DNA from: Brachionus koreanus | Lineage: Eukaryota > Rotifera > Eurotatoria > Ploima > Brachionidae | DNA length: 64,000 nt | Assembly: GCA_016987375.1 (NCBI GenBank) | Contig: PJRA01000549.1 | Location: 605,969 to 669,968 of the forward strand | Direction: 5' to 3' | Shown here: piece after piece, positions 10,519 to 19,384 of the stretch | Position numbering within the stretch: the first letter of the stretch is position 1 | How the letters are laid out: every line of letters starts with the position of its first letter | Notes under the pieces: generated by a model | The model's database searches: none | Seen by the model: only the letters and a program-made list of their open reading frames with translations | What the model was told of the DNA's origin: nothing | Position numbers and translations under genes: made by a program

Positions 10519-11545
10519 TAATCCTTAAATTCGAAATATTACTAATGAATTCAGATATATCTATAAAAAATAGAGATTAGAGAAAAAGAGGAGAAATAAT
10601 TTTGTAATGAATTTGAAATTTGTGAACATATTTTTTTCTTCATATTATATTCGATGAATAAAACTTGTCTCAGTTTTTTTTAAAAATAAAAATTATTCAA
10701 AAAAAATCAAAAAAAAAACTAGCTTTGAATAAAAATTCATTGTTTAAAATTTGGTTTATCATTAAATAATTTTAATTCTAAAATTTAAATTATCACAATT
10801 GTCATTATATAATATTAATGCAGATATGATCACCTGCAAAAATTGATAACCTGCAAATTTTTACAACATTGTCTATACTGTAAATTTTTTTCGTGAGACA
10901 CTTTTGGAATAATTTTTGAAAAGAAAAAAAATGCAAAGAGTAAACGTTTTTAAATTTATTTGAAAAGGAAATTCAATTTATCAGATATTTCTAAAAAATG
11001 TCTTTTTATATTTCATTATAAAAATAAAATCTAAAAATGAAAAACATGAAAAAAATAATTAATTTTTTGGAAAAAAAAGAACTGTATTTTGTCTAAAGGA
11101 TTTTAAAAGATAACATACAAGAAAATGAAATACAATACTTCATATGGCATAAAGTCAATAAATGTAGAATGACTATGAAATATTCTTTTTTAAGATTCTG
11201 AATAGTTTTCTTGAATTAGCATTCTTTCATCTTACATCATAAAATATAGCCAGCATGTTCTAGACAATATTTTTTTGATTATTTATTGCCATTTGGCATT
11301 GTCTATTATCTTTACTTTGAAACATATCAGTTATTTTAAATACAAATTAAATCTGGTGGCAATCCAATTTTTTAGATAATTTATCTTTGGTATTCACAAA
11401 GAAATTTTATAATTTTAGGGAAGTAACTACATCGGATAGGTGTGATTCCCATTTTTTGACACAACAGAAAGGAGTAAGTAACTATTTATATATTTTAATT
11501 TCATTTTTATACTGAATTTTGTGGAAATCTGGTTTAAAAAATAAT
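10519..11545. other. Intergenic; one unexplained exon-like island near 11418-11474
   Basis: Most of this is AT-rich without features. An island of more balanced composition at about 11418-11474 (ttttag/GGAAGTAACTACATCGG ... AAAGGA/gtaagt) is bounded by plausible splice sites and open in one frame (REVTTSDRCDSHFLTQQKG). I could not connect it to a gene. Confidence 0.3.
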
Positions 11546-11782
11546 TAATATTTTTCTACTATAGAAAATATAACTAGCTCTTAATAAAGTACTTTAGATC
11601 TGCATACAAATAAAGATACACATTAAAAAAAAAAATATTGCCAAATTTAATTCAAAAACTTCACAAATCTTCAATTGAAAACAAAAAAGATTATTAGATG
11701 CTTGAATAATTTAATGATCAAATTTTTTCAAATTAATTTTTTAAATATATTTTTTTTTCAGAAATAAAAATTCACTGTTAAA

Positions 11783-12855
11783 ATGGTAGCAGAAGAATTA
11801 CCGACTAATGAAAATTTAATTCCCAAAGAAGATTATGACGATGAAAAATTGTAATAATTTAAGCCATAATTTTAAATTTAATTTTTTTTTTATTTTTGTT
11901 TAGCGACAAACCTTGGACAACAAAAGACTTCGATTTTGGACGCCCTTTGGGAAAAGGAAAATTCGGAAGTGTTTACTTAGCACGAGAAAAACGCAGTATT
12001 CATAAAGCAACAGTTGCAATTAAAATTTTGTTCAAGTCTCAGCTACAAAAGGCTGGCGTTGAACATCAATTTAGAAGAGAATTAGAAATTCAATCTCATC
12101 TCAAGTAAAATAGAGATTTAAATTTTGTAAAATTTTGATAAAAATTTTCTAAAATTTAAGACATCCTAACATTTTACGCATGTTTGGATGGTTTCATGAT
12201 GATAACAGAATTTACATAATACTTGAATTTGCTTGCTATGGTGAATTATACAAAAGACTGAAAAAAGTTGGTCGTTTTGACGAACGTACTGCAGCAACTT
12301 ATATGTACCAGATAGCTGATGCACTCATTTACTTGCACAGCAAGCAAGTTATTCATCGTGATATAAAGCCAGAGAATTTACTTTTGGGAGCTTTTGGCGA
12401 AATCAAAATAGCTGATTTTGGTTGGTCTGTCCACGCACCATCTCTAAGACGTCAAACTTTATGTGGCACACTTGATTATTTGCCACCAGAAATGGTTGAA
12501 AACAAAAGACACAATGAAAAAGTAGATCATTGGTGCATTGGTGTATTGTGCTATGAACTGTTAGTTGGCCGTCCTCCATTTGAATCACAAACCAATTCGG
12601 ATACTTACAAAAAAATAGTATCTTGCTATATTAAATTTCCTGAATATGTGTCACCTGGTGCAAGGGATTTAATCTATAGAGTAGGTTTTTTGCGTATTAT
12701 TTAAAAAAAAAAATTAAAATTATCTGTTTTAAAAGCTTTTGCAAAAAACTCCATCAGATCGTTTGTCTTTAAAAGATGTTCGTAAACATTATTGGATTGA
12801 GCAACACGCTGAAAAAAATGATGAATACATTAGATATTGGAAAGAAATAAATTAA
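11783..12855 (+). CDS. Aurora serine/threonine kinase, B-like (copy 2)
   Basis: The exon structure is the same as copy 1, shifted by 7405 bp: 11783-11850, 11904-12104, 12161-12680 and 12736-12855. The two long exons translate identically to copy 1. The few differences I saw lie in flanks, introns or silent positions (for example AAC TTA ATC CCC versus ATT CCC in exon 1). Kinase motifs and activation-loop threonine are intact, so this copy should make the same 302-residue kinase if transcribed. It retains only about 237 bp of shared upstream sequence. An assembly artefact from two haplotypes placed in tandem is an alternative. Confidence 0.9.
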
Positions 12856-13150
12856 TTTTTTTGAATTTAAAAAAAGAGCAATTTTTTTATCAAATTTATT
12901 CTTTGTAATTTTTATGAATGTTTTTTTTTAAACAATAAATTCAAAATTGAATTTTTTTACAAATGACTAGAAATTTTCTTAATAAACAATTAGTTTTTTC
13001 TAAAAAATTTTTTTTTTTAATTAATAGATAATCAACCTTTTATTCACAGATTTAAAATTCAAATATATTTTTTATTACAGGTTATATTAACTGGGAATTT
13101 TAAAAAATAAAGAAAATTTAGATTCAACACATATTTTATTTAAAAGAAAA

Positions 13151-14150
13151 TTAAAATTTTTTGTTAACTAAGATAGATTTTACTATTAGCCGGATTTTTG
13201 TTTTTTCATTGAGTCGATTTGAACGTCTTCTTTATCTTTATCTTTTGTCCAAAACCCTTGGTTTTCTATTGAACACATCAAAATTGGATTCATCACTAAA
13301 AATCATCATTCCCCAACGTTGAATTGTCCAATTCAATATTTCTTTTGATTCAATCTGATGCGGTCAGTAATGACTTTTTAAGAGCTGTGTAGGTTCCTAT
13401 CCTTTACTAGTTAATCGCCTTACTGTTTCACTACTAACCTTAATATTTTTAATCTCAGAATTAAAATCAGAGGCCAATATCTTATTACTTATTCGAGGAT
13501 TTTTCCTTATCTGTATAAATAAACTAATTTGGATCCCTATAAGTTAGCTTTCTTGGTCTCTGGCCTGGTTGGGTTAGATTCCTTCGGATTCCTAAAGGTA
13601 TCATTGTTTTTTTTGTGGTTTTCACCCAATTTTCTGTTACGCCCTTTAATTTAACTATTTCCCTATACTTTTAGTCTTTCTTTTAAGAGATTAATTATGT
13701 GACATCTTACTTCATTGGTAACGCTTTTTTTGCCCATTTTTTTACAAAGGGTTTTTACACTAATTGTATAATTTTTAATTATAGATTATTGATGTGCGTC
13801 TAAACTTTTGTGCAAAAACTTTTGATTGACATTTTTGAGTTATTTTTTAAATTCTATTTTTCAGCTAAGTTTAAAAACAAATTATCATATATTTTGTTTC
13901 AATTTGAAGAGCAGAGTTAGTTTTATTAATTTTATTTAATTTTTTTTTAATTTTTAAAACAAATTTTAATTTTTATGTCTTACCAAATAAACATATGAAA
14001 AAAACTAGTGCGTCTCAATTTTTGTGCAATGTATTAGTTCCAGATTTTGTACATAAAATCCTTTCTTTTTGAACATTTGCCGCCAAATCTCGTAATTTTA
14101 CTTTACATTCTTTAATATTTTATTTTATTTTAAAGTTACAATAAAATCAA
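13151..14150 (-). pseudogene. Copy 2 of the small basic ORF, split by a Tc1 insertion
   Basis: The C-terminal third of the 77-residue frame (copy 1 at 5746-5979) is preserved at 13151-13231. The middle and N-terminal part reappear at about 14034-14150 with several substitutions and a damaged start region. The Tc1-like element between them breaks the frame. Confidence 0.6.
13232..14033 (-). mobile_element. Tc1/mariner-superfamily DNA transposon, defective
   Basis: On the minus strand a transposase frame starts at 13737 (MGKKSVTNEVRCHIINLLKE, a Tc1-type helix-turn-helix N-terminus). Further on it contains WTIQRWGMMIFSDESNFDVF, the region of the second catalytic aspartate, ending near 13240. 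Only about 500 bp of transposase is left, with stops and deletions. The right terminus is CGTCTCAATTTTTGTGCAATG followed by TA and then target sequence. Copy 1 has TA at the corresponding point, consistent with TA target duplication. A similar motif (GTGCGTCTAAACTTTTGTGC) lies inside at about 13795. The left terminal repeat is missing. Confidence 0.8.
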
Positions 14151-14479
14151 ACTTTTTCGATCAATAGATCTCATAGGATGATTTATCAACAGAAATTTTA
14201 ATTTTCTCCTTCAATTTAGTATTAACAACATTTTAAAGATTTTGTATTATATCAAAAATAAGAAAGCAGTCAAATCATCTGCAGATAAATGATAGTATAT
14301 AGAGCTTTTTTTGTGCTTTGATGTGGCAAGTTAAATGTTTTGAACTGAAAATGTGGGAGTATTTTTTTTTATTAAAAAAAACCGAGATAAAACGCAAGAT
14401 AAATTTTTATTAAATTATTTATTACCTGAAACTTAAATATAAAAATTGAAAAAATTTTTGAAAATAAAAATTACGAGAA
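14151..14479. promoter_or_regulatory. Upstream region of the cysteine protease
   Basis: This is AT-rich, non-coding sequence between the duplication end and the protease start. No specific element was identified. Confidence 0.3.
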
Positions 14480-15655
14480 ATGTTAGGCTTTGAATTTTTT
14501 TTTGAATTCTTTCTGTTTTCTTTAATTTATGCCCAAGCTATCAAAAAACCTGTAAAACCAATAAGTAGCTTTTTGAATGAAGATTGGAAACTATTTAAAC
14601 AAAGCGTAAAAATTTCAACAGAGGACTCTTCGAAAGACTTAGAGTGGCGTCGTCGTTTTGAAGATTCCTATGATTTGATTAGTAGACACAATTTAGAATA
14701 TGAGCTGAATCCAAAAAAAGTTAAGTATAAGCTTAAAATGACCAAATATGCTTTTATGGTTAGTATACATGAAGTAACAGAAATGAAAAATTTGATTTTA
14801 TTTTAGTTTAATTAAGAGTAATGAAGAATTCATGGCCAAAAAAACTGGCTTGAGAATGCATCGAAAAAAAAATAGACATAAAAAAGTGCGTAGACCTAAG
14901 AGACAAATATTAATCCCAGACCGGCCAAAAAAATATGATTCTAGAATTAAATATCCAATAGCTGTTCGTGATCAGGGTGAGTGTGGTGGATGCTACGCAT
15001 TCTCGGCAGTGTCATCTATTGAATACCAGTTAGCCAAAAAAAACAAATTAACATTTTTATCTGAGCAAAATTTTATAGATTGTTCTACACCATATGGAAA
15101 TCTTGGATGTTCTGGAGGCACAATGGACATAGCTTTTGAATATATGATTTCAAATAAAGGCTTAAATTCTTTGCTTTTTTACCCGTATACTGCCAAGGAA
15201 GATATTTGTAGGTACAAGGAAAATTTTGTTGGAGCAATTATTAGTGGGTATGATTATATTGACAATGAAGAACAATTGGAAAGTGCTATTTATAAGTATG
15301 GTGCAGTCAGCTGTGGAATCGATGCTAGTCAAGAAACATTTAGGTTTTACTCTGAAGGAATTTATGATGATCCTAAGTGCAGCAAGGTGTTTATTAATCA
15401 TGCAATTAATGTGGTAGGATATACCGAAAAAAGTTTTATATGTAGAAATAGTTGGGTAATTAATTATTTAAAGTTTTAGTAGATTTATTTCAAAATAAAA
15501 ATTAAGGGTCCAACTTGGGGAATTAATGGATATTTTGAACTACCTAAAGGAAACAATTCATGCGGAGTAAGAATCTTGAAAGAATAATTCTTTAAAAAAT
15601 TTTTTAAAATAATAATTTTTAGCTTTTGAATTTTTGTGTTTATCCGATCATTTGA
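14480..15655 (+). CDS. Cathepsin L-like papain-family cysteine protease (secreted or lysosomal)
   Basis: This is a C1A endopeptidase made as a preproprotein. Four exons join in frame: 14480-14758, 14817-15455, 15507-15566 and 15623-15655, giving about 336 residues. A hydrophobic signal peptide (FEFFFEFFLFSLIYAQA) is followed by an inhibitory propeptide with ERFNIN-like spacing and the NEEF segment. A basic linker full of Lys/Arg then leads to the mature domain. Catalytic residues are present: oxyanion Gln and Cys in RDQGECGGCYAF, His in INHAINVVGY and Asn in RNSW at the exon 2/3 junction. Tyr follows the catalytic Cys where nearly all relatives have Trp (CGSCWAF becomes CGGCYAF). The last exon supplies the terminal CVYPII. 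Substrate is unknown. The gene is convergent with the Hog-domain gene, 206 bp away. Confidence 0.9.
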
Positions 15656-15861
15656 AAATTGAATATTGAATTTTTCATTTATTTTGATGTAATGAAGTTG
15701 AATTAATTTAAATTAAAAAAATAAAATAAATAAAAAACAAAAGATATTTTGAAGCCCGTTATTTATTATTTGAAAATTACTAAATAAAATGAATTAATTT
15801 AAAAAAAAAAATCTCAACTCATTCAAATAGAAATTCATTTGAAATTATTAAAAAATTTAAT

Positions 15862-16992
15862 TTAGTGTAATTTGACAACTTTTCCCAAATAGTTGCTGGT
15901 AACTGATTGAATTAGACCTGGGAACCAGTGAGTTCCGTTCATTTGTTTCTCAATTTGTAATGTAGTTGAAATGGATGATGGCAAAGAGTGAACCATTGTG
16001 TTTGTCAAAGTATACCACCATCGGACTGGAGACATGACAGCATGAGCCAAATCGTGGCTCTCAATTACAGCATAGCTAGAGGTCAAAATTCCGTTAACTA
16101 AAAGATTACCAGACATTGTCAAAGGAGCAGCATAACCATTGACAGGCTCTACCAAAATTGTCGCAATTTTTTCTTCGATTTTTTTCTCATTTTCAAAGTC
16201 GTATGAAATTATGATGTCATCTTTTTGTAAATTTTTGGCAAATTTGTATTTACCACCTTCAATTGCCATCAAATGAGTTCCAGATACTTTAATACTCTTT
16301 TGCGAACTTGTTTTTATATTAAAAAACAAATCTAGAAAGAAAAAATTTTTAATAAAAAAGTTGGTTATTTGAATAAAAAAAATAAATGTTTACAGTCTTC
16401 TTCATTAATATCCATCATCATTACAACATCGGTTTCTGTTAAACGACCATTTGAATCCAAAGTTTTTATTTTATCTCCAATTTCAAGATCTTTTACTTTT
16501 CTAAGTGAACCATCGGCCATCATAGCATCACCTTCGGCATCAATACAAGTTCGTTGAACATTAGCTATCAGAAAAAAATTTAAACTAAGTCTTGGCACAA
16601 AAAATGCTCACGATTAAAAGGACATTCTTTAGTAGAAGTTATTCCATTGCAGCAATACTGAGCAATATTTTGTAATTCGGTAAGTGTGCCCTCTCCGAAC
16701 TTAATATTTTATTTTAAATTCAAAAATTGAATTTTAAAAAGAAAAATACATAAAATCCAAGACATCCTCTTGTGTAAGTTTTTATGCATTCCATGTATCT
16801 GCTGGCCAATGCACAAAATGAATCAGCGTCATCTGAACCTTTGGCTACTGCAACTATAGCGGACACGTCCACTTGAATGCATCTAGCCAGATTAGTCGGA
16901 TCATCTTCAACTGGACAAATTGATAACACCAATTTAAAGAAACAAATTTGAAACAATATAACTAAGATGCTTTTCATTATTAATGATTTCAA
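15862..16992 (-). CDS. Secreted protein with a C-terminal Hint/Hog autoprocessing domain, no hedgehog signal domain
   Basis: Four exons join in frame on the minus strand: 16992-16750, 16699-16621, 16564-16394 and 16331-15862, giving about 320 residues. A signal peptide (VILFQICFFKLVLS) is followed by about 100 residues with several cysteines (CPVED, CIQVD, CALASRYMEC, YCCNG, KECPF) and no hedge-domain similarity I can see. The Hint module starts at the predicted cleavage cysteine in RTCIDAEGDAMMADG and continues GSLRKVKDLEIGDKI, VSGTHLMAI and KDDIIISYD. The Hog-specific end is clear: GYAAPLTMSGNLLVNGIL, then SSYAVIESHDLAHAVMSPVR. Such proteins cleave themselves and may attach a sterol to the N-terminal fragment. 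Ser replaces the usual Thr three residues before the block-B His, and Ser replaces Cys in SSYAV, so activity is uncertain. Orthology is unresolved; it resembles nematode and lophotrochozoan hedgehog-related genes. Confidence 0.85.
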
Positions 16993-17207
16993 TATTATTG
17001 AAATGTTTTTATTTTTCTAAAAATGATTGATAATTTCAGTCTACAGTTTGGTTGCTTTATATAGGCTTTTGGTTTGATGATCCAAAAGAGATTTGTTTTT
17101 ATTTGGCAAACAATTTGAAGGATACAATTTTTTTATTTCAATTTAAATGCAAATTTAAAATAAATTGAATTTAAATTTTAATTAAAAAATGATGTAATTT
17201 TAAAAAT

Positions 17208-17985
17208 TTAATGTTCGCCAACTACACTTTGTTTTCTATTTGACATGCTTCTTTTGTACTCTACCAAAGAAGCTGAAATTTTTCGTCTTACATCTGGTTG
17301 CTTTTCTTTGACCGGTCGTTTACCTCGACAACCGAGGACATGACACAAGCCAGTCACCACAGCCACTACATGGAAAAAACCTAAAAAAATTTTGTTGTTG
17401 TATAGTTTTTTTTTTAGAAATAGAATTTATAAAATTTACCCGATAAAACAAGAAGACAAAAAGCCCAAACGGGAAAAAAACCATCACTTGGATATTTGTC
17501 TGGATCGACTCTTCCATTATAATCTCTCTTCAACGATATAATTTCTTCTTTAGTCAATGGAGGCTTTTCAGGACTATTTTGGTCATAGTCCCATGAATAA
17601 TCTTCATCATTTTCCAACTGTTGAGCTAAAATTAATTGAAAATTATTTACACTTTTCAAGTGCAGATTTAAGTCTTTGTTTCTGATAAAAATTTTCTTCA
17701 GGTTTCTTAAAAAAGTAAAAATAACAAAAATATGTTATTTTATTAAATTACCCTGAAGAAAGACTTGAAATTTTACACAGTCTTGAAAAAATACTGACAT
17801 TTGGAAAACGTGAATTTTTTTGCTTTTTACGTTAGAGAAATATAAATTTAATTATAATAAAATTTGATTTTTTGCTAAATTACATAAATAAATTGAGATT
17901 AAATAGATTACTTACCATTAAAACTTGATAAAATAACTAAAACTAAAATTGAGAATATGGCCAAATTGAAACTAAACCGCAGCAT
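17208..17985 (-). CDS. Small single-pass membrane protein, unrecognised
   Basis: Three exons join in frame: 17985-17916, 17625-17440 and 17380-17208, about 142 residues. The start is MLRFSFNLAIFSILVLVILS, a likely signal peptide. An acidic ectodomain follows (ENDEDYSWDYDQNSPEKPPL), then a hydrophobic membrane segment around WAFCLLVLSGFFHVVAVVTG and a basic tail rich in Lys/Arg (GKRPVKEKQPDVRRK). The layout suggests a type I membrane protein with a short cytoplasmic tail. I know no family for it. The first intron is unusually long for this genome (290 bp). It sits 197 bp downstream of the LRR gene on the same strand. Confidence 0.65.
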
Positions 17986-18181
17986 TTTTTGACAAAATAA
18001 AATTTTAAATTTTTAGGCTTCCAAATTATTTTATTTTAAAATAAATGAGCTATAACGCCAATAGGCAAAAATAAAAATGAATTTATAATTTAAACAAGAA
18101 ATTATAGTCTCTTTTTTAAGAAAAATTTCTAGTAATCAAAGCATAAACACAAATATCTAGTTTAAAACTCGTTCATCCAAA

Positions 18182-19105
18182 TCACTCTGAAATTTTATTT
18201 TTTGATTGAAAATAATTTCTAATGGAAATGAGACCTTTGGAGCAAACATCTTGAGGCGGTTCGACCAATTGATTGCCATCAATATCTGCAGACAATAAAT
18301 ACCCATTCCAATCTAGATTATTCAATTGAATGATTTCGATTGGCAAGCTTGTCAATCTGTTGTTTCCGAGCCATAATGTTTCGAGATTAATCAAATTACC
18401 TATTGTTTTGGGAACGTTTTTAATGCGATTTTCGAACAAAAGTAGGCTTTTTAAATTGGTTAAATTTCCAATCGAATATGGCAAGCTTTCCAATCGGTTC
18501 GATGAAAAATCCAAAAATCTAAGACTTAAAACATGGCACAGTGATTCGGGAAATTGTTTGAAATTATTGTTAGCTAAATGAAGGGACCTAAGTTTGGTAA
18601 GATTTGACATTGACTTAGGCAGAGTTTGCAACTGATTGCTGGATATTGTCAAAATTTCCAAATTTATCAAATTTTCACCGAGCATTTCTGGAATTATTTT
18701 GATCAAATTACAATCTAGATGAAGTCGTTTCAGTTGTCTAAAAGTGAATAGATCATTAGGTAGAAAAATAATTGGCAAGTTAAGCCCCGATTGTCGCTCA
18801 GTAGTCAAATCCAATACATCGAATTGAATTGAATTGTCTTTAAAACTAAGTGGTATATTTTCTTCATCTTCCAAAACACTACTTCTAGTCAACTTATTCA
18901 ACTGCTTTAAATCGTTTGATAAATTGACAGGTATGATGCATTTACCGCATAATTTAAGCTTTTTATCTCCATAAATTCTATCCGATTTTAGATGGTAGTG
19001 GTACTTGGATAGCTTTTGATGGGAATGCGTAGAATCTGTCATTTTATCAAGCTTATATGTTGAATTTAAAATTACTGATTGCGAGTGTAAATTTCTCTTT
19101 TGCAT
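18182..19105 (-). CDS. Leucine-rich-repeat protein, SHOC2/Ras-suppressor-like LRRs
   Basis: A single-exon frame of 307 residues. After an N-terminal region of about 105 residues with polar sequence, it has about seven LRRs of the 23-residue LxxLxLxxNxLxxLPxxIxxL type. Examples are LEILTISSNQLQTLPKSMSN, LRFLDFSSNRLESLPYSIGN and LETLWLGNNRLTSLPIEI. The capping end is DVCSKGLISIRNYF. This LRR class is found in intracellular scaffolds such as SHOC2 and many LRRC proteins, and the exact orthologue cannot be named from sequence alone. A second in-frame Met (MTDSTH) 21 codons in is an alternative start. It lies 280 bp after the SV2-like gene on the same strand. Confidence 0.85.
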   Translation of the reverse strand: MQKRNLHSQSVILNSTYKLDKMTDSTHSHQKLSKYHYHLKSDRIYGDKKLKLCGKCIIPVNLSNDLKQLNKLTRSSVLEDEENIPLSFKDNSIQFDVLDLTTERQSGLNLPIIFLPNDLFTFRQLKRLHLDCNLIKIIPEMLGENLINLEILTISSNQLQTLPKSMSNLTKLRSLHLANNNFKQFPESLCHVLSLRFLDFSSNRLESLPYSIGNLTNLKSLLLFENRIKNVPKTIGNLINLETLWLGNNRLTSLPIEIIQLNNLDWNGYLLSADIDGNQLVEPPQDVCSKGLISIRNYFQSKNKISE

Positions 19106-19384
19106 CTTGTGAGTGTAAATTTATCGACTTTATTTCTTTTGGTAAATATTTACTGAGCCTAAGCAGAAAGAAAATAAAGAAACCAAAACATGAGATGAGA
19201 TCAATAAAATAAGGAATCGCGTAATTGTTTTGACATTAATGTTTGTTAAGAAAACTAAAAAAAAACAACAGAACATAAAATATTTATTGACATGATGTTG
19301 ATTTAAATTTTTTTCCAAAAAATAGCTCTAAGGCAACCATAATTATTTACCTTGAAAAATAAAAAAATAAACAAGCACTTAAAT

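Larger units (their letters stand above)
11546..14150. repeat. Segmental duplication, copy 2 (interrupted by a Tc1 element)
   Basis: This is the counterpart of 4141-5950 at an offset of 7405 bp. 11546-13231 matches closely. A transposon of about 800 bp then intervenes, and homology resumes at about 14034 (TTCCAGATTTTGTACATAAA) with clearly more differences, fading by about 14150. Confidence 0.92.
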
